Positions 52,298-61,447 are shown, numbered from the stretch's first letter. The stretch: 64,000 nt of DNA from Xanthobacter dioxanivorans (GCF_016807805.1 NZ_CP063362.1:5002501-5066500); one strand, 5' to 3'. Translations and numbers: made by a program. The notes: generated by a model from the sequence alone, not told the origin.

Positions 52298-52683
52298 ATG
52301 CTCCCGCTGTGCCGTCTTCGCCCGCCGCGCCGTGTCCGCAGGGGCATCCCGCCTCGGCTGCGCGTCCGCGAGGATGCTGGTATCCTTCCCTTTCAAGGCC
52401 GCCCCTTCCCTCGATCCCGTTTCGCGCCCCGCCCCACAAGCGGGAAATCCCCTGGATCCGAACCCGAAACGCCGTATCGCCGCGTTCCCACCCCATGGGA
52501 GCACGCCCGATGCGGCAGCCGCAAGCGCGGGCCGGCCGGATGTCCGATGAGGCGGAAGCCGCATCGCGGCCGCTTGCACACGCGGGCACGCTTCATGCAG
52601 TGTACCACATTGTATCTGGCTTGATACGCCCTTTCCGGAGCTCACCAGCACTTCGGAAATGCTGAAATTGAGGGACGTTCAAG
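52298..52683. other. Intergenic region between MarR and the ABC importer
   Basis: About 390 bp with divergent promoters. The segment 52590-52680 is AT-richer (GTGTACCACATTGTATCTGGC) and is the probable promoter of the solute-binding protein gene. No RNA gene or further repeat was recognised. Confidence 0.4.
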
Positions 52684-53703
52684 ATGCGCGCCAAGTCTGC
52701 CTCCAAGCTTCTTGCATCAATTATAGGCTGTATGCTGATGATTTCGACGGCATCCGCCGCCGAGACCATCCGTGTCCGACTGGACTGGACGCCGTGGGGC
52801 AACCAGGCCCCCTTCCACCTTGCCGCCAAGAAGGGCCTGTTCGCCGCCAACGGCCTCGACGTGGAGATCGTCGACGGCAACGGTTCGGTGGCCACCGTCC
52901 AGATCGTGGGCAATGGCGAGTTCGACGTGGGCCACGCCTCCCTCGCCCCCATGGCCATCGCCCGCGCCAAGGGCCTGCCGGTGAAGGCCATCGCCGGCTT
53001 CGTGCGGCAGAACGACATCGGCCTCCTCGTGCCCAAGGACAGCGGCATCACCAAGCCGGCCGACCTCAAGGGCAAGAAGCTCGCCTTCACCGCCGGCTCG
53101 CTGGAGGCGCCGTTCCTTGACCGTTTCCTCGCCGCCGGCAACCTCACCCGCGCCGACGTGGACCTGATCGCGGTGGACGCCGCCGCCAAGGGTGGCACCT
53201 ATATGATGGGACGCGCCGACGGGGTGTTCTCCACCGTGCCCTTCATCCTGCCGCTGGTGAGCGCGCAGCGGCCCTCCTCCGTCATCCGCTTCGCCGACTA
53301 TGGCCTCACCTTCCCCAGCTTCGGCCTGTTCGCCACCGAGAAGAGCATCGCCGCCAAGGGCCCGGCGCTGAAGGCCTTTTCCAGCATCGTCGCCGGCACC
53401 TGGACCTACATCCTCGACGGCCACGAGGACGAGGCGGTTCAGGCCATCATCGACGCGCGGCCGCAGGCCAAGCTCAATCCCGCCGTGCTGCGGACGCAGA
53501 TCGAGACGCTGAAGGGCTTCGTCGCCACCCCCGCCACCAACGGCAAGCCCATGGGCGTCATGGCGCAGGCGGACTGGGCGGAGGCCTTGAGCGTGCTCGC
53601 CGACGGCGGCCTCGTGCCCGCCGGACAGGATGCGGCCGCCTATTTCACCAACGACCTGATCGACCCTGCCCTGGTGGCGCGTGCCGCGGCGGGCGGGCGC
53701 TGA
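52684..53703 (+). CDS. ABC transporter solute-binding protein (NMT1/TauA/SsuA-like)
   Basis: 339 aa periplasmic protein. Signal peptide with a hydrophobic core SIIGCMLMISTASA and cleavage near ASA-AETI. The NMT1-like fold is shown by VRLDWTPWGNQAPFHLAAKKGLFAANGLDVEIVDGNGS, VGNGEFDVGHASLAPM and DLKGKKLAFTAGS. This class imports sulfonates, nitrate, pyrimidine precursors or aromatic acids. Position beside the dioxygenase operon suggests an aromatic substrate. The ATG follows AGGGACG. First of three genes: binding protein, ATPase, permease. Confidence 0.93.
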   Translation: MRAKSASKLLASIIGCMLMISTASAAETIRVRLDWTPWGNQAPFHLAAKKGLFAANGLDVEIVDGNGSVATVQIVGNGEFDVGHASLAPMAIARAKGLPVKAIAGFVRQNDIGLLVPKDSGITKPADLKGKKLAFTAGSLEAPFLDRFLAAGNLTRADVDLIAVDAAAKGGTYMMGRADGVFSTVPFILPLVSAQRPSSVIRFADYGLTFPSFGLFATEKSIAAKGPALKAFSSIVAGTWTYILDGHEDEAVQAIIDARPQAKLNPAVLRTQIETLKGFVATPATNGKPMGVMAQADWAEALSVLADGGLVPAGQDAAAYFTNDLIDPALVARAAAGGR

Positions 53704-53704
53704 G

Positions 53705-54478
53705 GTGCCCTCCGCCTTCATCGAAGCGCGCGGGGTCAGCAAGCGGTTCGGCGGGGCGGCGGGCGTGCTGGCGCTCGACGCCATCGGGCTGGAGATCGGC
53801 GAGGGCGAGTTCGTCAGCCTGCTCGGGCCCTCCGGCTGCGGCAAGAGCACGTTCCTGCGCTGCCTCGCCGGGCTCGAGACCCCGAGCACCGGCACGCTGG
53901 CGCTGGAAGGCCGCCCCATCTGCGGCCCGCCCGAGGCCCTCGGCATCGCCTTCCAGCGCGACGCCCTGCTCGACTGGTTCGATATCCTGGAGAACGTGCT
54001 GTTGCCCGCCGATTTCGGCGGCAAGCGCAAGGCGGACTTCGTCCCCAAGGCGCGGGAACTGCTGCAGATGGTGGGGCTGAAGGACTTTGCCCACGCCTAC
54101 CCGGCGGCGCTCTCCGGCGGCATGCGCCAGCGAGCCGCCATCTGCCGCTCCCTGCTGATGGATCCGCGCCTCCTGCTCATGGACGAGCCGTTCGGCGCCC
54201 TCGACGCCCTGACGCGGGACCAGCTCAACGTGGACCTGCACCATCTGTGGCTGCGACGGCGGATGACCACCGTGTTCGTCACCCACTCCATCTCGGAGGC
54301 GGTGTTCCTGTCGAGCCGCATCGTGGTGTTCTCCCCGCGCCCCGGGCGCATCGTCGAGAACGTGGTGCTGGACCTGCCCGCCGAGCGACGCCTCGCGGTC
54401 AAGGAGACGCCGGAATTCCTCAGCTATACCCGCCACTTCCGGCATCTGTTCGAGACCATGGGCCTCATCCATGACTGA
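53705..54478 (+). CDS. ABC transporter ATP-binding protein (TauB/SsuB-like)
   Basis: 257 aa. Walker A GPSGCGKST, Q-loop AFQRDALL, signature LSGGMRQR, Walker B LLLMDEPFGALD and switch His in VFVTHSISEAV are all present; the MRQRAAICRSLLMDP spacing is that of the taurine/nitrate importer ATPases. It starts with a GTG one base after the solute-binding protein stop and ends nine bases before the permease. Confidence 0.94.
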   Translation: MPSAFIEARGVSKRFGGAAGVLALDAIGLEIGEGEFVSLLGPSGCGKSTFLRCLAGLETPSTGTLALEGRPICGPPEALGIAFQRDALLDWFDILENVLLPADFGGKRKADFVPKARELLQMVGLKDFAHAYPAALSGGMRQRAAICRSLLMDPRLLLMDEPFGALDALTRDQLNVDLHHLWLRRRMTTVFVTHSISEAVFLSSRIVVFSPRPGRIVENVVLDLPAERRLAVKETPEFLSYTRHFRHLFETMGLIHD

Positions 54479-54487
54479 GCGGGCACA

Positions 54488-55270
54488 ATGATCGACAAGC
54501 TCTCATCCGCCCTGAAGGGCGCCGCCGCCCCGCTCGCCGGCGCCCTGTCGGTGCTGGTGCTGTGGGAGGTGGTGGTGCGCGTCCTCGGCGTCCAGCCGGT
54601 GTTCGTGCCGCCGCCCTCTTTGGTGCTGGCCGACATCGCGTCGGCGCCGCTCTGGTTCGCCCAGCAGACCGCTTTCACCGCCGTCATCACGCTGGCGGGC
54701 TTCGCCTGCGCGGCCGTGTTCGGCATCCTCTTCGCCGTCCTCATCGTGGAATGGCCTCTGCTCGACCGCCTGCTCTTCCCGCTGTTCATCGCCCTCAACA
54801 GCGTGCCCAAGGTGGCGGTGGCGCCGCTCTTCATCATCTGGTTCGGCACCGGCGCCGAGCCCAAGATCGCCATCTCCTTCCTGGTGGCGGTGTTCGCCAT
54901 CGTGGTGGATACGGCGCTGGGCCTGCGCTCGGTGCCCGCCGACACGCTGGACCTCGCCAGGGCCCTGCGCGGATCGCGGCTGAAGGTGCTGCTGCGGATC
55001 AAGCTCTATTGCGCCCTGCCCCACATCTTCGCCGGCCTGAAGGTGACCATGTCGCTGGCGCTGGTGGGGGCGATCGTGGGCGAGTTCGTCTCGGCGCAGC
55101 AGGGGCTCGGCTACGTGATCATGACCGCGCAGGGCATGTTCGACACGCCGCGCGTGTTCGCCGCCATCCTCATCCTCGCGGTGCTGGGCCTTGGCCTCAT
55201 CGCCGTGATCGACGCGGTGGAACGGCGCGCGCTGCCGTGGCGCGCGAGGGCGGCGGCGGGCGGACACTGA
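54488..55270 (+). CDS. ABC transporter permease (TauC/SsuC-like)
   Basis: 260 aa, about six TM helices. The EAA-type cytoplasmic loop reads DLARALRGSRLKVLLRIKLYCALPHIFAGLKV, close to the BPD_transp_1 consensus of taurine/nitrate importers; the N-terminal FVPPPSLV and C-terminal GEFVSAQQGLGYVIMTAQG are typical of the class. It completes the importer. A pair of palindromes follows its stop. Confidence 0.94.
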   Translation: MIDKLSSALKGAAAPLAGALSVLVLWEVVVRVLGVQPVFVPPPSLVLADIASAPLWFAQQTAFTAVITLAGFACAAVFGILFAVLIVEWPLLDRLLFPLFIALNSVPKVAVAPLFIIWFGTGAEPKIAISFLVAVFAIVVDTALGLRSVPADTLDLARALRGSRLKVLLRIKLYCALPHIFAGLKVTMSLALVGAIVGEFVSAQQGLGYVIMTAQGMFDTPRVFAAILILAVLGLGLIAVIDAVERRALPWRARAAAGGH

Positions 55271-55307
55271 GCGCGGGGCGGTGGCCACCACATGCCTCCC
55301 CGCCGCC

Positions 55308-55389
55308 ATCCCCCGACTTGTCCGGGGGATCCACCCTGCGGCAGGGATCGAGGCTCGGCCAGGTGGATGCCCCGGACAAGCCGGGGCAT
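55308..55389. repeat. Paired REP-like palindromes forming a large hairpin
   Basis: ATCCCCCGA-CTTGT-CCGGGGGAT (55308-55330) and ATGCCCCGG-ACAAG-CCGGGGCAT (55367-55389) face each other and can also pair over a longer stem including GGATCCACC/GGTGGAT. The second is the exact inverse of 40740-40762. They lie between convergent genes (permease and amidase) and may end transcription from both sides. Confidence 0.75.
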
Positions 55390-55421
55390 GACGGGGGCGA
55401 GGTCTTCCGGGGGCGAGGTCT

Positions 55422-56840
55422 TCAAAGCGGCGCGAAGGCGCCCGGACAGACGGGAGGCGGCAGCGCCGCCTCGAACGCGGCGGCCGCGGCGAGGAGATGG
55501 GCGTCCGCCCCCCAGCCGGCCACCAGTTGCACGCCGAGCGGCCCGCCATTGTCCGCCACGCCCGCCGGCAGGGCGATGGCGGGATGCCCGGTGAGGTCGA
55601 AGAGGGAAAGCGCCGTCGTCCATTCCGCCCGCAGCAGGCCCACCTCTTCCCCGTCCACCGCCAGGGGGCCGGCAAGATCGAAGTCCGCCGCCACCATCGG
55701 GGCGGAGACGCAGGGCGTGAGGATGAAATCCGCCCGCCCCATCACCCCCTGCACCTGCCGGAACAGCAGCGTGCGCGCCACCTGCGCCCGTTGCAGGTCG
55801 AGCGCGCTGTAGCCCCGCGCCGCCGCGATGCCGGTCTGCAGCGTGGGCGACAGCCGCGCCATCTCCGTGTCGGGCGTCGCGGAAAAGCGCATGGCCCAGT
55901 TGGTCTGTTGGAGGGTGGTCCAGATGGGGTCGGGATGGGCGAAGCCATAGGCCTCCTCCGTCACCGTGGCGCCGAGGACCTCCAGCACCGAAGCCGCACG
56001 GCGCGTGGCGGCCTCCACCTCGGCGGCCACCTTGCGGTTGCCGGTGCGCATCCACATCACCACCCGCCGGCCGGCGAGGGGCGATCCTTCCGGCGCCGGC
56101 GCGGGCGGAGCCTTCAGGCTCCACGGATCGGCCGCCACCGGCCCCGCCACCACCGGCAGGGTGGCGGCGATGTCCGCCACATGCCGCGCCAGCAGGCCCA
56201 GATGGATGAAGCTGCCGAACCCGTCCGGCACCCGCTCGTGCGGCACGAGGCCCAGCGTCGGCTTGAAGCCGTAGACGCCGGTCGCCGCCGCCGGCAGGCG
56301 GGTGGAGCAGCCGGCATCGGTGGCGAGCGTCACCGGCGTGACACCCATGGCCACGGTCACCCCCGCGCCGGAGGAGGAGCCGCCGCAGGTCAGCGCGGGA
56401 TTGAACGGGTTTCTCGTCATCCCCATCAGCGGCGAGAAGCCGAGGGGGGCATGGGCGAATTCGGTGGTGGTGGTCTTGCCCACGACCACCGCCCCCGCCG
56501 CCTTCAGCCGTGCCACGGCGGTGATGTCCACCTGCGCCGGTGGCGCATCGGCGAACAAAGGCGAGCCCCAGCGCGTGGGAAGGCCGGCGCAGTCGAGGAT
56601 GTCCTTCACGCTCACCGGCACGCCAGCCAGCGGACCGATACGTTCGCCGGACGCAATGCGCGCATCGAGCGCATCCGCCGCCGCCAGCGCGCCCGCCTCG
56701 TCGATCACGGCGAAGGGGTTGAGGGCCGGTTGAACCGCATGGGCGCGGCGCAGCGCCTCGGCGACCGTGGCCCGCGCCGTGCGCGTCCCAGCCGCATGGT
56801 CCGCCGCGAGGCGCGCGACCGCCGGGCCTTCAGCCGGCAT
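55422..56840 (-). CDS. Amidase signature-family amidohydrolase
   Basis: 472 aa. The Ser-cisSer-Lys triad is visible: Lys in PVSVKDIL, the cis-Ser in the glycine/serine-rich TCGGSSSGAG, and the nucleophile in the following block, where the usual DxGGSIR reads TDAGCSTRLPA. The change of GGS to GCS keeps the Ser. Family members hydrolyse amides to acid and ammonia. As last gene of the dioxygenase operon it could release an aromatic acid from its amide (inference). The ATG at 56840 follows two bases after the beta-subunit stop, so the genes are coupled; an earlier ATG overlaps that gene. Confidence 0.9.
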   Translation of the reverse strand: MPAEGPAVARLAADHAAGTRTARATVAEALRRAHAVQPALNPFAVIDEAGALAAADALDARIASGERIGPLAGVPVSVKDILDCAGLPTRWGSPLFADAPPAQVDITAVARLKAAGAVVVGKTTTTEFAHAPLGFSPLMGMTRNPFNPALTCGGSSSGAGVTVAMGVTPVTLATDAGCSTRLPAAATGVYGFKPTLGLVPHERVPDGFGSFIHLGLLARHVADIAATLPVVAGPVAADPWSLKAPPAPAPEGSPLAGRRVVMWMRTGNRKVAAEVEAATRRAASVLEVLGATVTEEAYGFAHPDPIWTTLQQTNWAMRFSATPDTEMARLSPTLQTGIAAARGYSALDLQRAQVARTLLFRQVQGVMGRADFILTPCVSAPMVAADFDLAGPLAVDGEEVGLLRAEWTTALSLFDLTGHPAIALPAGVADNGGPLGVQLVAGWGADAHLLAAAAAFEAALPPPVCPGAFAPL

Positions 56841-56842
56841 GC

Positions 56843-57364
56843 TCACACCGGGATGCACAGGGCATTGTCGATGAGCAGGCTGTCATAGACGCAGGTGCGC
56901 GAGGCGAGCTTCAGCCCCTCCTCCGTCCGCCGGAAGCGATCGATGTAGCGTCCCACTTGATGGATGGTTGCGTCCGGACGGTCGAACAGCACCTGGAACA
57001 CCACGTAGTTGGCGGCGGCCGAAAAGCTGCCGTCCTCTTCCTCCGCCACCGTCAGGTTGCTCACCATGTGCCGCAGGTAGCGCGGGGCGAACATGGCGGT
57101 CTTCTCCAGCGCGAACGCCCGGTCGCGGATCATGCCGCGGTTCTCGCAATAGATGAGGCCGACGGGCAGCTTGCGATCGTAATTCTCACGCGAGACCACG
57201 GTGTAGAAGCCGTCCTTGGTGAACAGCTCGGCCCAGTCCATGAGGCGCTGTTCGTCGAGGGCGCTGCAATAGGCGGCATTGAAGGCCTCCACCTCCGCCT
57301 TCAGCAGCAAAGCGGAGATCAGGTCGTCCCGGCTCGGCGCCGGCTTCAGGGATGTGCTCAGCAT
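56843..57364 (-). CDS. Aromatic-ring-hydroxylating dioxygenase beta subunit
   Basis: 173 aa, the normal length for the small NTF2-like subunit (VEAFNAAYCSALDEQRLMDWAELFTKDGFYTVV; DRAFALEKTAMFAPRYLRHMVSNLTV). It has a structural role in the alpha3beta3 hexamer and resembles the small subunits of salicylate 5-hydroxylase and anthranilate dioxygenase. It lies 12 bases after the stop of the large fused gene. Confidence 0.9.
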   Translation of the reverse strand: MLSTSLKPAPSRDDLISALLLKAEVEAFNAAYCSALDEQRLMDWAELFTKDGFYTVVSRENYDRKLPVGLIYCENRGMIRDRAFALEKTAMFAPRYLRHMVSNLTVAEEEDGSFSAAANYVVFQVLFDRPDATIHQVGRYIDRFRRTEEGLKLASRTCVYDSLLIDNALCIPV

Positions 57365-57376
57365 GTCGGCGCCTCC

Positions 57377-60238
57377 TCAGGCGATGCCCATGGCGTCGCG
57401 CCAGTGGCGGTACATGGCGCGGATGGCCGCTTCCGAGATGAGGGTGTCGGAGGTGCCGGCCTCCACCTGCGGATCGAGTTGCACCAGATGCTCGCCGCCG
57501 GGCACGCCGATCATGCCGTCCTGCACGAACTTGATGGCCTCGTTGTCCTCCAACCCGAGGAAGCCGGCCGGGCCCATCAGGTTGCCCTGGCGCAGGCGGT
57601 GGCGGGTCATCTCCTCGTCGTCGCCCTCGAAGCCGAACATGGTCCACTTCATGATGAACTCGTTCGGGCCCGTGGGCACGATGTGGCGGATGCCGAGGGT
57701 ATTCATCTCCCGCTGGACGATGAGGTTCGGCCAGATGGTGGCCATGGTCACCGACCAGGGGCTGTCGAACTCGTCGATGAAATTCATGAAGCGCGGCTCT
57801 TCCAGCGTCATGCCTTCCTTGTAGGCCCGCATCTCCTTCTTCTTGTCCTCGGAGACGGTGGCATCCGACTTGGCCGAGGCCATCACCCCGTGCCGGCCGG
57901 AGGGATCAGCCAGCATCAGCGACTTGTTGCCTGCCACCAGGAGGCCGAAGGTGACGAGGAAGGTGTGCAGAAGCGTTGCGTGGTACGGGTCCTTCAGGTT
58001 CTCGTGATAGAGCTTCCAGTTGCCCGGCAGGCTATGGCGGTAGTGGCCGAGCAGCTTGAGCTTGCGCCCGTCGAAGGTGGCCTCGAACTCGCGCAGCACC
58101 TCGGGGCCGAGATAGTCCGGGAAGGACTCCATGTCGTCCACGTAGGACGCGAACACCACGCCGCGATGGGTGGTCACGTTGAGCTGCCTGAGGCCGTGGT
58201 CGGCGGGCTTGAAGTCCTTCGGCATGCCGCCCTTGCCGTCCACGCCGCGGCGGAACGGCACCCCGACCAGATTGCCCTTCAGGTCGTAGGACCACTGGTG
58301 ATAGGGGCAGACGAACTCCCTGGCGTTGCCCGACAAATCCCGGCAGAACTCGGCGGCGCGGTGGGCGCAGCGGTTCTCGAACGCGTGGATCGTGCCGTCC
58401 TCGGCGCGGGCCACCACCACCGGGGTCGGGCCCACATTGGAGCGAATGAAGTCGCCGGGGTTCTCGACCTCGCATTCCAGCGCCACGAAGTTCCAGGTGC
58501 GGCCATGGAAGATCCGCTCCACCTCGCGCTGGTAGATGGCATCGTCAGTATAGACCCAGTCCGGAATGACGGAGAGGCCTTCCTCGGGCCACACATAGGT
58601 CTTCGCGAACTGGACGTCGGGGCTCGCGCTCATGTCGTCCTCCTCTGGAGTGTCTTCGGCGACGTCCACGGGCCGTGCGCCGTGGGCGGCGGGGTCGAAC
58701 GGGGTCTCGGCGGCGAGTTCGGCGCGGCCGGCGCGGATCGCGGCGGGATCGTCGAAGGCGATCACGGCCGTGACCCGCCCGGTCTCGGGATCGAGCGTGC
58801 GGTAGACGGCGCCAACGGTGCCGTCCGCCCCGCTCACCACCACCGCGTCGGCGGCGCCGGGCGTGCCTACCATCTGGATGTTGAGGCCGAACTGGTCGGT
58901 CCAGAACCAGGGCGCCTTCGCGGAGGGGGAGACGACCTCCCCGGCGATGGCGCGGCCGGCGGCGGCGCCTTGTTCCTCGGCATTCTGCCAGCTCTCCAGC
59001 CGGCGGCGATGGCCCCGAATGGGGGCGTGGTGGAGCGCGCAGTCGCCCGCCGCGAAGATGTCCGGCACGCTGGTGCGCCCGGCCGCATCCACCACGATGC
59101 CGCCGTCCACCGCACAGCCCGCCGCTTCCGCCAACGCCGTCTCCGGCACCAGGCCGACGCCGACCAGAACCACATCGGCTTCAACCGGCCCCAGCGTAGT
59201 GGCGAGGGCGAGCCCCCGGCCGTCTTGCGCGATGGCCTCCACGCCAACGCCGCGGCGGACGGTCACGCCGGCCTTTTCCGCCACCCGGCGGAAGACAGCA
59301 CCGAGGGCCGGCGGCAGCAGGCGGGCCATCAGCTCGTCTTCGCGCTCCAGCACCACCACCTCGGCGCCGCGCGCCCGGGCGGCGGAGGCGAGCTCCAGAC
59401 CGATGAAGCCACCCCCCACCACCGCGACGCGGCCGGCGGTTGCCAGGGACGCGGCGATGGCCTGCGCATCCTCGATGGTGCGCAGATGATGGACACCCGG
59501 CAGGTCCGCGCCGGGAACCGCCAGCCGCCGCGCCGACCCGCCCGTGGCGAGAAGCAGCGCGCCGTAGGCCAGGACGGTGCCGCCCGAAAGGGTGACCGTG
59601 CGGGCGTCAGGGTCCACCGCCTCGGCCCGGACGCCCAGATGCAGGGCGACGTCGAGCGTCGCCGCATCCTCCGCCGGCAGGCGGGTGGCGGATGCGAGGC
59701 CGAACGTCCCGGCGAGCGCATCCTTGGACAAGGGCGGGCGCTCATAGGGCAGATGCGCCTCGTCGCCGACAAGGTGGATCGGGGCGGCAAGGCCGGCAGC
59801 ACGGGCGGCGCGAATGGCGGCGGCAGCGGCCTGTCCGGCGCCGACGATGACCAGCGGCGGCAGCGCCACAGCGGCGACCTCTTCCGTCCCTTCGCTCACG
59901 TCCGGCGCCAAATTACGTTGTACACTGCTTAATTCGAGATCCACAAAGACCTCCCCCGCCTCCACCCTTGCGGCATAGGTGGCGAGGTCCTTCGTCAGCG
60001 GCGCGCACAGGGCGCGGCCGGTGCGGATGTCGAAGACGCCCTGGTGCAGGGGGCACTCGATGGTGCCGTCCTCCACATAGCCGTCCTTGAGGAAAGCCAG
60101 AGCGTGGGTGCAAATGCCATGGGTCGCGTGCACGGCCTCGCCCATGCGGAACAGGGCGACGGGCACCCCCTCCACCTCCACGCCGGTCACCCCGCCGTCG
60201 CGCAGCGCATCAAACCGAGCCACCTTCCGCCAGGCCAT
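57377..60238 (-). CDS. Three-part fusion: Rieske ferredoxin, FAD-dependent ferredoxin reductase and ring-hydroxylating oxygenase alpha subunit
   Basis: 953 aa in one frame. Residues 1-105: Rieske ferredoxin (C43, H45, C62, H65). About 128-525: ferredoxin reductase with FAD site VIVGAGQAA, NAD site VAVVGGGFIGLELASA (271-286) and FAAGDCA (395-401). From M536: oxygenase alpha subunit with Rieske ligands C624, H626, C644, H647, bridging D750, and iron ligands H753, H758 and D907; the 149-residue spacing from H758 to D907 equals that in naphthalene dioxygenase. The alpha part most resembles salicylate 5-hydroxylase (NagG) or anthranilate dioxygenase (AndAc). M536 (ATG at 58633) has GAGGAGG upstream, so a separate alpha subunit may also be made. 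These parts are normally separate genes. Confidence 0.9.
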   Translation of the reverse strand: MAWRKVARFDALRDGGVTGVEVEGVPVALFRMGEAVHATHGICTHALAFLKDGYVEDGTIECPLHQGVFDIRTGRALCAPLTKDLATYAARVEAGEVFVDLELSSVQRNLAPDVSEGTEEVAAVALPPLVIVGAGQAAAAAIRAARAAGLAAPIHLVGDEAHLPYERPPLSKDALAGTFGLASATRLPAEDAATLDVALHLGVRAEAVDPDARTVTLSGGTVLAYGALLLATGGSARRLAVPGADLPGVHHLRTIEDAQAIAASLATAGRVAVVGGGFIGLELASAARARGAEVVVLEREDELMARLLPPALGAVFRRVAEKAGVTVRRGVGVEAIAQDGRGLALATTLGPVEADVVLVGVGLVPETALAEAAGCAVDGGIVVDAAGRTSVPDIFAAGDCALHHAPIRGHRRRLESWQNAEEQGAAAGRAIAGEVVSPSAKAPWFWTDQFGLNIQMVGTPGAADAVVVSGADGTVGAVYRTLDPETGRVTAVIAFDDPAAIRAGRAELAAETPFDPAAHGARPVDVAEDTPEEDDMSASPDVQFAKTYVWPEEGLSVIPDWVYTDDAIYQREVERIFHGRTWNFVALECEVENPGDFIRSNVGPTPVVVARAEDGTIHAFENRCAHRAAEFCRDLSGNAREFVCPYHQWSYDLKGNLVGVPFRRGVDGKGGMPKDFKPADHGLRQLNVTTHRGVVFASYVDDMESFPDYLGPEVLREFEATFDGRKLKLLGHYRHSLPGNWKLYHENLKDPYHATLLHTFLVTFGLLVAGNKSLMLADPSGRHGVMASAKSDATVSEDKKKEMRAYKEGMTLEEPRFMNFIDEFDSPWSVTMATIWPNLIVQREMNTLGIRHIVPTGPNEFIMKWTMFGFEGDDEEMTRHRLRQGNLMGPAGFLGLEDNEAIKFVQDGMIGVPGGEHLVQLDPQVEAGTSDTLISEAAIRAMYRHWRDAMGIA

Positions 60239-60319
60239 GGCGTTGTTCCCTCACATCTCGATTTTAGTCAGTGTACTTTTCATTTTTCCAGGCACAAGCA
60301 TCGAGCGTTCACGCCCGCG

Positions 60320-61447
60320 TCAGCTGCCGCCGAAGAGGCGGCGCAGCCAGCCGCGCAGGCTCGCCGCCAGCAGGCCGAAGGCGCTTAGCCCCGCCGGCTG
60401 CGCCACCGGCGCACGGCCGCCCAGCGCGGCCGCGAGGTTGCCGGCGAAGACGCCGGTGAGATGCCCCACCAGGTTCTGCACCAGCGCGCCGCGCGAGAAC
60501 TGGGCCAGCGGCCCGGTGATGCGATAGCGCAGCGCCACGTCGAGGTCCGAGCCGCCATCCGCACCCGGCTTCAGGGCGAAGGCGATCTCGCCCCTGGCCT
60601 GCGAGCCTGAGCCGCCGTCCTTGCCTGAACCTGTGACCAGACCGGTATGAGCGGTGTCATCGAACGCGACCGTCGCCTCGCCGCCGAAGGAGGCCTTGAT
60701 GGGGCCGAAGGTCACCACCATGCGGCCTTCCACCCGCTCGCCGTCGAAGGACGTGATCTGCGCCCCCGGCAGGCAGAGGGCGAGGAGGTCCATGTCCTTC
60801 AGCGCCGCCCATACCGCCTCGGGGGCCGCATCGATATGCACGCTCTGGCGGATCTCGCTCCCGCCCGGCCCCACCGCCGACACGGCGGCGGGGGCCGGCT
60901 GTGCCACGGGAGGCTTCACCGGCGCGGCTGCGCGCGCGACTTCCGCGACCGCCACCTCCGGAGCCGGCACGCACGCGGCGGCGGGCGCCTTGCCGGCGGA
61001 GACGGCGCAAACGGCGTTGACGATGCCCACATAGCCGGTGCAGCGGCAGAGATTGCCGCTGAGCTCCTCGCGCACCGTCCGCTCGGAGCTCTCGCCCAGC
61101 CGGGTCACGATGTCCCGCGAGGAGATGAGCATGCCGGGCGTGCAGAAACCGCACTGAAGCGCGTGATGCTCGGAAAAAGCCTCGCGCAGCTCGCCCATGA
61201 CGGGGTCGGCGTCGAAGCCCTCGATGGTGCGCACGTCCGCCCCGTCGCAGGCGGCAGCGGCGGCGATGCAGGAGCGCTGCGGCCTGCCGTCGATGAGCAC
61301 GGTGCAGGCGCCGCAGACCCCCTGCTCGCAGCCCAGATGCGTGCCGGTGAGCGACAATTGCTCGCGCAGGAAGTCCGCAAGGTGGATGCGCGGCTCCACC
61401 AAAGCGCTGATGCGCTCGCCGTTGACGGTGAGGGTAATGGCGTTCAT
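60320..61447 (-). CDS. Molybdenum hydroxylase 2Fe-2S subunit (CoxS type) fused to a CoxG domain
   Basis: 375 aa. Residues 1-150: two 2Fe-2S clusters, the plant-type C40, C45, C48, C60 (CEQGVCGAC) and the second with C99, C102 (CGFC), C134, C136 (CRC). A Pro/Ala linker (about 152-195) joins a CoxG/SRPBCC domain (198-330, SEIRQSVHIDAAPEAVWAAL; FGPIKASFGGEATV). The end (355-375, GLLAASLRGWLRRLFGG) is an amphipathic tail like the membrane anchor of CoxG. The first part passes electrons from the molybdenum site to FAD; CoxG would tether the enzyme to the membrane. The ATG overlaps the FAD-subunit stop (ATGA). Confidence 0.92.
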   Translation of the reverse strand: MNAITLTVNGERISALVEPRIHLADFLREQLSLTGTHLGCEQGVCGACTVLIDGRPQRSCIAAAAACDGADVRTIEGFDADPVMGELREAFSEHHALQCGFCTPGMLISSRDIVTRLGESSERTVREELSGNLCRCTGYVGIVNAVCAVSAGKAPAAACVPAPEVAVAEVARAAAPVKPPVAQPAPAAVSAVGPGGSEIRQSVHIDAAPEAVWAALKDMDLLALCLPGAQITSFDGERVEGRMVVTFGPIKASFGGEATVAFDDTAHTGLVTGSGKDGGSGSQARGEIAFALKPGADGGSDLDVALRYRITGPLAQFSRGALVQNLVGHLTGVFAGNLAAALGGRAPVAQPAGLSAFGLLAASLRGWLRRLFGGS

